In this document: positions 17,850 to 25,725 of the stretch, one piece after another
Layout of the letters: each line of letters begins with the position of its first letter
Numbering within the stretch: the stretch's first letter is position 1
Assembly (NCBI GenBank): GCA_017643925.1
Contig: JAEPML010000003.1
Span: 310,001-374,000, forward strand
Source: Roseibium sp.
Lineage (GTDB): Bacteria; Pseudomonadota; Alphaproteobacteria; Rhizobiales; Stappiaceae
Reading direction: 5' to 3'
Length of the DNA: 64,000 nt
Position numbers and translations under genes: made by a program
Notes under the pieces: generated by a model
The model's database searches: none
The model's input: only the letters and a program-made list of their open reading frames with translations
Told to the model about the DNA's origin: nothing

Positions 17850-18740
17850 ATGACAGACAGAAAAAAAATCGTATTCCAGGGCGAAATCGGCGCGAATTCC
17901 CATATGGCGTGCCGCAGCGTCTATCCCGACTATGAATCCATCCCCTGCGCGACCTTCGAAGACTGTTTCTCGGCCATGGCAGATGGCAGCGCGGATCTTG
18001 CAATGATTCCGATCGAGAACTCGGTTGCCGGACGCGTTGCCGACATCCATCACCTCTTGCCGCAGTCCAACCTGCACATTATCGGCGAGTATTTCATGCC
18101 CATCCGCTTTCAGCTGATGGCGCCCAAGGGTGCAACGCTGGAGGGGCTCAAGAAGGTTCAAAGCCACGTCCATGCACTCGGTCAATGCCGAAATGTCATC
18201 AGAGACCTCGGGCTGACAGCCGTCGTTGGCGGTGACACAGCAGGTTCAGCCCGGCAAATTGCAGAGTTGAACGACCCAAGTGTCGCTGCCTTGGCGCCGG
18301 AACTGGCCGCCGGCATCTACGACCTGGAAATCCTGCAACGCGATGTTGAGGACGAAGCTCATAATACGACGCGTTTCGTGATCCTGTCTCGCGAGAGGAT
18401 GGAAGCGGCACACAACGGGCAGCCGGTCATAACAACGTTCATCTTCAGGGTGCGCAACGTTCCGGCCGCGCTCTACAAGGCGCTTGGCGGATTCGCCACC
18501 AACGGTGTCAACATGACCAAGCTGGAATCCTATCAGCTCGAAGGACAGTTCTTCGCATCCATGTTCTATGCGGATGTGGAAGGTCATCCGGAAGATCCGA
18601 GCGTTGCGCTCGCGCTGGAAGAGCTCGCCTTTTTCTGCGCCGAACTGAACGTTTTGGGCGTCTACCGAGCCAGCCCGTTCCGGGACAAGATCCAGGAACC
18701 GGAATCCAACCGGGCTCTCCGCCCCAATCCCAATTCGTAA
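17850..18740 (+). CDS. pheA: Prephenate dehydratase (monofunctional, with ACT domain)
   Basis: Converts prephenate to phenylpyruvate in phenylalanine synthesis. 296 residues: a PDT domain (about 6-190) with the PIENSVAGRV and NTTRFVIL motifs that form the active site, then a C-terminal ACT domain (about 200-275). No chorismate mutase domain is attached. In the ACT domain the Phe-binding motif that reads ESRP in E. coli PheA is ESYQ, and the GALV-equivalent is AALY, so feedback control may differ. The gene follows kdsB by 27 bases. Confidence 0.94.
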   Translation: MTDRKKIVFQGEIGANSHMACRSVYPDYESIPCATFEDCFSAMADGSADLAMIPIENSVAGRVADIHHLLPQSNLHIIGEYFMPIRFQLMAPKGATLEGLKKVQSHVHALGQCRNVIRDLGLTAVVGGDTAGSARQIAELNDPSVAALAPELAAGIYDLEILQRDVEDEAHNTTRFVILSRERMEAAHNGQPVITTFIFRVRNVPAALYKALGGFATNGVNMTKLESYQLEGQFFASMFYADVEGHPEDPSVALALEELAFFCAELNVLGVYRASPFRDKIQEPESNRALRPNPNS

Positions 18741-18772
18741 CGCCTTTCCTTCAGGCAATTTCAGAGGAAACA

Positions 18773-19774
18773 ATGACCGAAACCAGATTTGATGCTCTTT
18801 GCATCGGCAATGCCATTTGCGACGTCTTTGCGCATGTCGAGGAAGACTTCCTCGTGCAGGAAAACCTTGTCAAAGGCTCCATGCGACTGATCGACACCGA
18901 AGAAGCCGTTCGACTGTTTGAAAAAATGGGACAGACCGTGCGCGTATCCGGGGGCAGCGCCGGCAACACCGCCGCCGGGATTGCGTCCCTGGGTGGCAAA
19001 CCCGCCTATTTCGGTAAGGTTGCGGAAGACGAACTCGGTGACAGCTACTATCACGACATGAACGGCACCGGGGTCTATTTCAATACGCCACGCCTGCGTG
19101 AATGGAAGCCGACTGCGCGGTCCATGATCCTGATCACGCCGGATGGTGAGCGCACCATGAACACCTACCTTGGCGCCTGCACCGAATTCAGCCCAAGTGA
19201 TGTCGACGAAGACGTCGTGGCGGCGTCTGCCGTCACCTACATGGAAGGATATCTCTGGGATCCTGAAGAGGCCAAGAAGGCCTTCCTGAAAGCGGCTGAA
19301 GTCGCGCACCAGCACGGGCGCAAGGTTGCCTTGACCCTTTCCGATTCCTTCTGTGTGGACCGTTACCGGAACGAGTTCCTGTCCCTGATGTCCGACAAGG
19401 TTGTCGACCTGCTGTTCGCCAATGAGCACGAGCTCAAGGCCCTTTACCAGACGGGCGATCTGGACACGGCCATTTCAGCCGCCGGCGAGACAGGTGCGTT
19501 GACCGCACTGACGCTCGGCAAGGACGGCGCCATGGTGATCAACGGGTCCGACACCGTCAAGGTTTCCGCCCAGGCGGTCGACAATGTCGTCGACCTGACA
19601 GGTGCCGGCGATCTTTTCGCATCCGGGTTCCTGTTCGGGCTTGCCCGTGACTACAAGCTTGCCGATGCTGCCGAACTCGGCTGCCTCTGTGCGGCCAATG
19701 TCATCGGACATGTCGGCGCACGCCCGGAGCGCCCGCTGAAGAACATCGCCGCGCAAGGCGGTTTCGAGGTCTGA
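18773..19774 (+). CDS. PfkB-family carbohydrate kinase, probable adenosine kinase
   Basis: 333-residue ribokinase-fold kinase. It has the first PfkB signature in GGSAGNTAAGIASLGG (about 63-78) and the second, DLTGAGDLFASGF (about 275-287), with the catalytic base Asp in GAGD. The N-terminus DALCIGNAICDVFAHVEE and the YLGACTEFSP segment resemble alphaproteobacterial proteins annotated as adenosine kinase. The exact substrate is inferred. Last gene of the kdsB-pheA cluster; a strong terminator follows. Confidence 0.85.
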   Translation: MTETRFDALCIGNAICDVFAHVEEDFLVQENLVKGSMRLIDTEEAVRLFEKMGQTVRVSGGSAGNTAAGIASLGGKPAYFGKVAEDELGDSYYHDMNGTGVYFNTPRLREWKPTARSMILITPDGERTMNTYLGACTEFSPSDVDEDVVAASAVTYMEGYLWDPEEAKKAFLKAAEVAHQHGRKVALTLSDSFCVDRYRNEFLSLMSDKVVDLLFANEHELKALYQTGDLDTAISAAGETGALTALTLGKDGAMVINGSDTVKVSAQAVDNVVDLTGAGDLFASGFLFGLARDYKLADAAELGCLCAANVIGHVGARPERPLKNIAAQGGFEV

Positions 19775-19782
19775 TAAAACAA

Positions 19783-19811
19783 AGGGCGGTCCAATAGACC
19801 GCCCTCTTTTC
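19783..19811. terminator. Bidirectional terminator between the sugar kinase and gpmA
   Basis: GGGCGGTC-CAATA-GACCGCCC forms a perfect 8-bp stem; plus-strand side followed by TCTTTTCC and minus-strand side by TTTGTTTT. It serves the two convergent genes. A second hairpin, ATTCGGC-CTC-GCCGAAT (19814-19830), sits between it and the gpmA stop. Confidence 0.8.
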
Positions 19812-19833
19812 CGATTCGGCCTCGCCGAATGAT

Positions 19834-20454
19834 CTAGTCGGCCAGGTCCTGAACGCTGAGGACACCGCCGTTTTCATCCAGCCGGTAGATGATCGGCGTT
19901 CCCGTTCCAAGCTCCCGTTTCAGGATCTCTTCCGGGCTCAGATTTTCGAGTTCCATGATCAGGGAGCGCAGAGAATTGCCGTGCGCGGCAACAATGGTCC
20001 TTTTTCCCGAAAGCACCTTCGGCAGAATGTCCGTCTTGTAGTAGGGCAGCACGCGTTCCGCGGTCATCTTGAGGCTCTCGCCACCCGGAGGCGGGACATC
20101 GTAGGACCGGCGCCAGATGTGTACCTGTTCCTCGCCGAACTGCTGTCTGGCCTCATCCTTGTTCATGCCCGTGAGGTCGCCGTAATCACGCTCGTTCAGG
20201 GCCTGGTCCTTGATGGTTTCCAGTCCTTCCTGGCCAAGCTCGCTCAGGATGATCTCGAGAGTCTTCTGGGCGCGGGACAGCACAGATGTGAAGGCCAGAT
20301 CGAACGTCAGCTTCAGATCTCGCATCTGCTGACCGGCCTTATGTGCCTCGGCGATGCCCTGTTCGGTAAGTCCGGGATCCTTCCAGCCGGTGAAAAGATT
20401 CTTCAAATTCCACTCGCTCTGCCCGTGACGGACAAGCACTAGAAGGCGATCCAT
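19834..20454 (-). CDS. gpmA: 2,3-bisphosphoglycerate-dependent phosphoglycerate mutase
   Basis: Interconverts 3- and 2-phosphoglycerate in glycolysis/gluconeogenesis. 206 residues, shorter than the roughly 250 of E. coli GpmA but usual for Rhizobiales. Catalytic [12 protein letters not shown] at 5-16, [11 protein letters not shown], the phosphoglycerate contacts [13 protein letters not shown], and the second histidine in VAAHGNSLR. It follows dapB by 29 bases on the same strand, so the two probably form an operon. Confidence 0.94.
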   Translation of the reverse strand: MDRLLVLVRHGQSEWNLKNLFTGWKDPGLTEQGIAEAHKAGQQMRDLKLTFDLAFTSVLSRAQKTLEIILSELGQEGLETIKDQALNERDYGDLTGMNKDEARQQFGEEQVHIWRRSYDVPPPGGESLKMTAERVLPYYKTDILPKVLSGKRTIVAAHGNSLRSLIMELENLSPEEILKRELGTGTPIIYRLDENGGVLSVQDLAD

Positions 20455-20483
20455 GCCATTCTCCTCAAGATATCAAGTCAATT

Positions 20484-21296
20484 TCAAGCGTCGAGGCCGA
20501 GAACATCGGCCATTGAATAGAACCCAGGTTTCTGATCGAAGCCCCACAGCGCGGCCTTGACCGCTCCACGGGCAAACAATTGCCGGTCACCCGCACGGTG
20601 CGTGAGCTCGATACGCTCTCCCTCACCTGCCAGTATAACGGTGTGCTCGCCTATGACGGACCCGCCCCGCAAGGTGGCGAAACCGATATCGCCGGTTGTC
20701 CGCGGATCCATGATGCCGTCCCTGGTCCGCACCGAGTGTGCCGTGAGGTCAATACCGCGTCCTTTTGCGGCCGCTTCTCCCAACAACAGTGCGGTGCCAG
20801 ACGGCGCGTCCACCTTGTGCTTGTGGTGCATCTCGAGCACTTCGATGTCGAAATCGGCGTCCAGGGCGGCCGCAGCCTTGCGGACCAGCGCCGCAAGCAG
20901 GTTTACTCCCAGGCTCATATTGCCCGATTTGACAATGCGCGCGTGCCGAGCGGCTGCAAGCAAAGGCGCATCCTCGCCCTCTGCCCAACCGGTAGTCCCA
21001 ATGACGTGAACAATCCGGGCCTGCGCGGCAAGCTCGGCAAACCAGAGGCTGGCTTTTGGGGCGGTGAAGTCCAGAACACCATCTGCCTTGGCAAAAGCCG
21101 TCAGCGGATCGTCGGTAATCTTGACACCCAGAGACCCCACGCCGGCAAGCTCACCGGCATCTTGTCCGAGCACCTCTGCTCCCTCGCGATCAACCGCGGC
21201 GACGATTTCGGCGTCGGCAGTTTCCGTAACTGCGCGCGTCAAGGCCCGGCCCATCCGGCCCCCGGCTCCGACGACGACCAACCGCATCTGCCCCAT
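20484..21296 (-). CDS. dapB: 4-hydroxy-tetrahydrodipicolinate reductase
   Basis: NAD(P)H-dependent step of lysine and diaminopimelate synthesis. 270 residues: Rossmann motif [12 protein letters not shown] (about 7-18), the IGTTGW loop, and the substrate/catalytic segment [15 protein letters not shown] with the conserved HHxxKxDAPSGTA core; [19 protein letters not shown] near the C-terminus. Begins a dapB-gpmA pair. Confidence 0.95.
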   Translation of the reverse strand: MGQMRLVVVGAGGRMGRALTRAVTETADAEIVAAVDREGAEVLGQDAGELAGVGSLGVKITDDPLTAFAKADGVLDFTAPKASLWFAELAAQARIVHVIGTTGWAEGEDAPLLAAARHARIVKSGNMSLGVNLLAALVRKAAAALDADFDIEVLEMHHKHKVDAPSGTALLLGEAAAKGRGIDLTAHSVRTRDGIMDPRTTGDIGFATLRGGSVIGEHTVILAGEGERIELTHRAGDRQLFARGAVKAALWGFDQKPGFYSMADVLGLDA

Positions 21297-21736
21297 GACA
21301 CCTCACTCTTCATTTACCTGTTGCGCGGGGTATAGCAGCTTCACACTTCAAGGCAAATGGGTTGGCTTCATATCGAGACAAAGACGCGTGTCTCGCAGCG
21401 GCTGCAGGTCAACGATTGTGCTGGATCAGGGCGCAAAAAGAGATGACCGCATCGGGCTCGCCGCCATCAGATGCACGTGCGCCCGCAAGCTCCGCCCGGA
21501 TACGGGAACTGGTTCACATCCCCGGTAAAAACAGAAAGCACGCTGTTCTTACCGAAACAGGAGAATGACTGCGTTTCATCAACCTGACGGCTCTCTACAA
21601 CCCTGCACAACTTCGAAGTTGCGGCATTAGCGGTGCGAAAAAACGAATACTACTGGAATTTATGACAGGTTTTGATGAAACTTGGATCGGCCCTATATTT
21701 TTACGTCGTCCCGACCCTCAAATGTAGCCTGCAACA
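21297..21736. other. 440-bp intergenic region upstream of the LuxP-like gene
   Basis: Separates divergent dapB and the luxP-like gene. No convincing ORF, tRNA or repeat was seen in it; short frames on the plus strand have no ribosome binding site or recognisable product. GC-rich to about 21600, then AT-rich (about 21630-21700) where a promoter can be read. Its length leaves room for regulator sites of the signalling operon, but none could be identified. Confidence 0.5.
21672..21699 (+). promoter_or_regulatory. Candidate promoter of the luxP-like/GGDEF-EAL operon
   Basis: TTGATG (21672-21677), 16 bases, then TATATT (21694-21699), followed by a T-rich stretch; the transcription start would fall near 21706, about 30 bases before the ATG. 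Fits a sigma-70-type promoter, read by eye. Confidence 0.45.
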
Positions 21737-22885
21737 ATGAAACCCAGTTTGACCACCTCTCGAATTGCAGGACACCGGTTCTCCGGGACTATCGTTTTTC
21801 TTTTTTTATGTGGCATCTGGATGCAGTCTGCACTGGCCAGCCCGGTCGGCAAGACCCTGGACGAGTTCTGGAGCCTCGACGAATTTACGGACAGTCACCC
21901 AAGGCAAAGTGAGAATATCAAAGCTTTTTCCGAACGCGTGGCAGGTCAAGCCAGTCCCCTGGTACCTTACAAGGGGTCAGCCAAAATTGCCGTTGTCTAT
22001 CCGGGTGAACAGGCTTCCGATTACTGGCGCCGGAGTGTCACTTCTTTCGAAGAAAGGCTCAAGGAACTCAATCTGGACTACCAAATCAATTCCGTCTTCT
22101 CCGGCTCATCTTCCCTGGTCGGCAATCAGGCGCAACTGATCGCGGCAGCGCTGAAGGAAGATCCCGATTACCTCGTCTTCACTCTTGACGTGCTCAGGCA
22201 CAGAAGCCTCGTTCAAAGACTGATCGCCCGCGGGCGACCCAAGGTCATCCTGCAGAACATCACGACCCCGGTGAAGGCCTGGAGAGGACGTCAGCCGTTC
22301 CTCTATGTCGGTTTTGACCATGTTGTCGGAACAAACATGCTTATCGACTACTACAACGAGCGCTTTGGTGAAAAGAAGTCTTTTGCGATCCTATACGGAC
22401 CACGGGGCTACGTCAGCCGGGCACGCGGCAACACGTTTCTGCAGGCCTATTCCGACCCGGAGGCACGAAATCTCAAGGCCTCCTATTATGTGGGTTATGA
22501 CCGGAAAAAGTCCCGCGAGGCGGCGACCCGTATACTGAAAGACAACCAGGACCTGGCCTTTGTCTATGCCTGTTCAACAGACATTGCCCTTGGCGTGCTT
22601 GACGCGGTCAGGGAGCAGGGAAGCGACAGTCTGGTTGTGACAAATGGCTGGGGTGGAGGGAGCGCAGAACTTGAAGCCATTTCGCAAGGTGATCTGGATG
22701 TTACAGTGATGCGCATGAATGATGACAACGGCGTGGCCATGGCCGAGGCGATCGCGCTCGACATGGCAGGACGGGGACAAGAAGTCCCTGTCGTCTACTC
22801 CGGAGAATTTCAATTGGTGACTTCCAAGGATAGTGCCGATCGGATCGGTGCTCTCAAAGCAAAGGCATTTCGATACTCAAAATGA
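21737..22885 (+). CDS. luxP: LuxP-like periplasmic autoinducer-2 binding protein
   Basis: Type-1 periplasmic binding protein, 382 residues, with a Sec signal (about residues 17-35, cleavage after SALA). It matches Vibrio LuxP (recalled sequence) along its length: VVYPGEQASDYW (87-97), LQNITTPVKAWRGRQPFLYVGFDH, FVYACSTDIALG, VTNGWGGGSAELEAI and VMRMNDD. The residues that contact AI-2 in V. harveyi LuxP (Gln77, Ser79, Trp82, Asn159, Arg215, Ser265-Asp267, Trp289, Arg310, from memory) correspond to Q92, S94, W97, N174, R230, S280-D282, W305 and R326: all kept. No ABC permease or ATPase adjoins it. Its stop overlaps the next ATG (ATGA). A plain sugar-binding role is less likely. Confidence 0.87.
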   Translation: MKPSLTTSRIAGHRFSGTIVFLFLCGIWMQSALASPVGKTLDEFWSLDEFTDSHPRQSENIKAFSERVAGQASPLVPYKGSAKIAVVYPGEQASDYWRRSVTSFEERLKELNLDYQINSVFSGSSSLVGNQAQLIAAALKEDPDYLVFTLDVLRHRSLVQRLIARGRPKVILQNITTPVKAWRGRQPFLYVGFDHVVGTNMLIDYYNERFGEKKSFAILYGPRGYVSRARGNTFLQAYSDPEARNLKASYYVGYDRKKSREAATRILKDNQDLAFVYACSTDIALGVLDAVREQGSDSLVVTNGWGGGSAELEAISQGDLDVTVMRMNDDNGVAMAEAIALDMAGRGQEVPVVYSGEFQLVTSKDSADRIGALKAKAFRYSK

Positions 22886-25638
22886 AGGCGGCTGCGGGGG
22901 TTAAATACAGCTGGATCGTGTTGGGCCTGTTTTTCATAGGCCTGATGACGACTGCTGTCGCCCTGTTTGGCATCACCTACCTGGGAAACCTGTCGATTGC
23001 CGAGACGGAACTCAAGCGCCGCGCGGCCAAGGAAGTCGCTCTGGCGAGTTTCGTATTCGAGAACCATCTCAAGCAGCTTGAAGGACAGCTCAGGACAGCT
23101 TCCGTGAACCCGGCTTTCATCGATGCCGTCAAATCCTATGACAGTGCAGACACAACCCGGATCCTTGAACAGCTTGGACAAAACACAACCGGACCGGTTC
23201 CCGATGTCCTGATTGTCGACCACGAACAGCAAATGGGATGGCTGAACGCCAGCCTGTCTTTGGTCGATGTCTCGGCGGTCCTGCCGGGACAGACAATCAA
23301 GACGATGCCGCCAGACGTCTGGCGGGTCTACTCACGGGACGAAGTGGTGCCGCCGATTTCTGTGGCCATCATCGCCATACCGGTCGTCGACCCGCTCGAC
23401 GGGCGCGTGATCGCAAAACTCATTGGCGGCTCAACGCTCAATGATTCCTTTGTTCTTCTCGATACTCTGGCCACCATTCTGGGCGTCGACAGTCTCGCAA
23501 TCGTGCATGAAGGCGAAAGTCTTGCCAGCATCGGCAACCTGGCTGACAAGCAACACCTTGATTCCATCCAATCGGCTCTCGTCGACCGGGATTATAGACT
23601 GATCGACGGACGCCTCTACACCAGGTCCCTGCTCTCCCTCGATGAGCACGGTCATCCAATCTACGCCTTCTTTGGTGAGCCCAGTGACATCATCGAAAGC
23701 ATCCAGAAGACCTATCTGGACATACTCGTTCCCTTCCTGATCTACACCGCGCTCGCCGCGCTTGCCGCGGCTCTGTTGATCAACCGGTTCACGGCACCGG
23801 CCTTGGCTAACCTGGTGAACTACGCGGCGGCACGCCGCAAAGAGGGCACTGCGGCCATGTTCCAGCCGGGACGGATATCCGAGTACAACCAGCTGGGATC
23901 GCTCTTTGAAGAAGCGTTCGAGTCCATCCATCGCACCAACGCACAATTCAGGGAACTCATCGACGGCTCGCTGCAGGGGATAGTCGTTCACGCGGATCAG
24001 AAAATTCTCTACGCCAATGAAGCACTTCTGCAGATGCTTCACTATCAGCCCGATGAAGAAAGTGAGATCGTTGGCGAAGCGATCTGGAAGATTTATGCGC
24101 CGTTCGAAAGGGACCGCCTGAAGAACTATCATTCGCTTCGGAAAAAGGGCGAAGTCGTTCCGACCATCTACGAGGTCCGAGGATTGAGCAAATCCGGCGA
24201 ATATATCTGGCTGGAACAGCATGTCCGCATGACCACGTGGAACGACCGACCGGCGATCTACGTGACTGTTCTCGACATTTCTGAACGCAAGGAACAGGAA
24301 AAGCTGATCGAGCTGCAGTCCAACTACGATCTGCTTACCAATCTTCCCAACAGAAATCTCTTCATGGATCGGCTCAAGCAGGCGATCAATCAATCCGAGA
24401 ACGGCAGCCGGATTTCGGCACTTCTGATCGTGGACATTGACCGGTTCAAGGTCATCAACGAAACATTTGGCCACGGCTTCGGTGATGAAATCATCAAGAT
24501 CATTGGAACAAGAATTGAGGCCGTAGCTCAATGGAATGAAACGGTCTCCCGGCTCGGCGGAGACGAGTTTGCCATTGTCTTGCCGGACGCGGCCGACGAA
24601 TGGGAGATCGAAAACAAGGCACAGTCGATCCTGAATGTCGTCACCGAAAAGATCGAAGTCCAGGACGGCAAGGACTTCTTTTTAACGGCCAGTATCGGAA
24701 TAACGGTCTGCCCCTATGACGGAACCGCTCCTGACGGGCTCATGCGACAGGCTGATGCGGCGATGTACCAGGCAAAGTCGGACGGCGGAAACGGCTTCCG
24801 CTTCTTCTCCCGGCAGATGAACGAGCGGACCGCTCGTGTGCTTGAACTTGAAACATCACTTCGTAATGCGATCGACGAGGAAAAACTCGAGATCCATGTT
24901 CAGCCAATCATCGACTACGTCACCGGAACGATCTCCGGATGCGAAGCCCTTGCCCGATGGACCGATCCTGAACTCGGTACCGTGTCACCGGCTGAGTTCA
25001 TTCCCGTTGCAGAGGAAACCGGCCTTATCGTTCCGCTTGGCAAGCTGGTCCTTCGCAAGGCCTGCGAGTTTCACGCGGCTTGCGTCGAACGCGGTATCGA
25101 AATCAACGGGATTGGCGTCAATATCTCGCCGCGCCAGTGCCGCGAAGACGGGTTCGTCAATTCGATCAAGAATATCCTCGACGAAACCAGCATGGACGCC
25201 CGCCAGCTGCGCCTGGAGATGACCGAGAACGTCATGTTCGACGACAACAGGATCGATCCAGTATCGCTGCTGAATGCCATCAAGAGCCTCGGCGTGAAGA
25301 TCTCGCTCGACGATTTCGGCACCGGCTATTCCTCGCTCAGCTATCTGAAACGCCTTCCCATAGACACGCTCAAGATCGACCGCTCCTTCATCATGGATAT
25401 CGACAGCGATCTGGATGACCAGGCGATGGTGGAAGCGATTATTTCCATGGCCGGCAAGCTGGATGTCGAGGTGGTGTGTGAAGGTGCAGAGACGCGCCAG
25501 CAATGCGACATTCTAACCGGTCTCGGGTGCCGTCTGGTCCAGGGGTTCTATCTGGGCAGACCAATGCCGGAGGCTGACTTCTTCGAATTTGTCGTTCGAA
25601 AGCCCTACGAAACCAACCTTGCCAAAAAAGTCAGCTAA
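22882..25638 (+). CDS. Membrane receptor with LuxQ-like periplasmic domain and PAS-GGDEF-EAL output
   Basis: 918 residues. Membrane segment 10-35; periplasmic domain about 38-278; second membrane segment 280-300; PAS about 352-468; GGDEF about 480-645; EAL about 660-905. The periplasmic stretch IPVVDPLDGRVIAKLIGGST and LNDSFVLLDTL (166-196) aligns with recalled LuxQ (TPVVETSTGEVMGYLFNAVV, LDNNFALMEKL), then VHEGESLAS with VVGDTVLAN. GGDEF is intact (559-563); the inhibitory RxxD is replaced by QWNE. The EAL domain keeps EAL (688-690), MTEN, DDFGTGYSS, K and QGFYLGRPM, so both synthesis and hydrolysis of c-di-GMP are possible. It is coupled to luxP by a 4-base overlap. Predicted AI-2/LuxP-controlled c-di-GMP enzyme; direction of control unknown. 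Confidence 0.88.
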   Translation: MKAAAGVKYSWIVLGLFFIGLMTTAVALFGITYLGNLSIAETELKRRAAKEVALASFVFENHLKQLEGQLRTASVNPAFIDAVKSYDSADTTRILEQLGQNTTGPVPDVLIVDHEQQMGWLNASLSLVDVSAVLPGQTIKTMPPDVWRVYSRDEVVPPISVAIIAIPVVDPLDGRVIAKLIGGSTLNDSFVLLDTLATILGVDSLAIVHEGESLASIGNLADKQHLDSIQSALVDRDYRLIDGRLYTRSLLSLDEHGHPIYAFFGEPSDIIESIQKTYLDILVPFLIYTALAALAAALLINRFTAPALANLVNYAAARRKEGTAAMFQPGRISEYNQLGSLFEEAFESIHRTNAQFRELIDGSLQGIVVHADQKILYANEALLQMLHYQPDEESEIVGEAIWKIYAPFERDRLKNYHSLRKKGEVVPTIYEVRGLSKSGEYIWLEQHVRMTTWNDRPAIYVTVLDISERKEQEKLIELQSNYDLLTNLPNRNLFMDRLKQAINQSENGSRISALLIVDIDRFKVINETFGHGFGDEIIKIIGTRIEAVAQWNETVSRLGGDEFAIVLPDAADEWEIENKAQSILNVVTEKIEVQDGKDFFLTASIGITVCPYDGTAPDGLMRQADAAMYQAKSDGGNGFRFFSRQMNERTARVLELETSLRNAIDEEKLEIHVQPIIDYVTGTISGCEALARWTDPELGTVSPAEFIPVAEETGLIVPLGKLVLRKACEFHAACVERGIEINGIGVNISPRQCREDGFVNSIKNILDETSMDARQLRLEMTENVMFDDNRIDPVSLLNAIKSLGVKISLDDFGTGYSSLSYLKRLPIDTLKIDRSFIMDIDSDLDDQAMVEAIISMAGKLDVEVVCEGAETRQQCDILTGLGCRLVQGFYLGRPMPEADFFEFVVRKPYETNLAKKVS

Positions 25639-25661
25639 CGTCGGCTACAGCGAGCCAACAA

Positions 25662-25702
25662 AAAACGCGCGCTGACGAAGGCCAGCGCGCGTCTTTCTGT
25701 TC
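25662..25702. terminator. Bidirectional terminator between the GGDEF-EAL gene and pnp
   Basis: ACGCGCGCTG-ACGAAGGC-CAGCGCGCGT is a perfect 10-bp stem with an 8-base loop. The plus side is followed by CTTTCTGTTCTTTT and the minus side by a T-run (TTTTTGTT). It serves two convergent transcription units. Confidence 0.8.
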
Positions 25703-25725
25703 TTTTCGGTAAGACCGAAGGACGG

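Noticed and set aside
21300-21736. Small ORFs upstream of the luxP-like gene (for example 21362-21568)
   Set aside because: No ribosome binding site, no homology and unlike neighbouring codon use; treated as non-coding.
21737-22885. Binding protein of a sugar ABC transporter
   Set aside because: No ABC ATPase or permease adjoins it; the next gene is a signalling receptor; LuxP motifs are continuous and specific.
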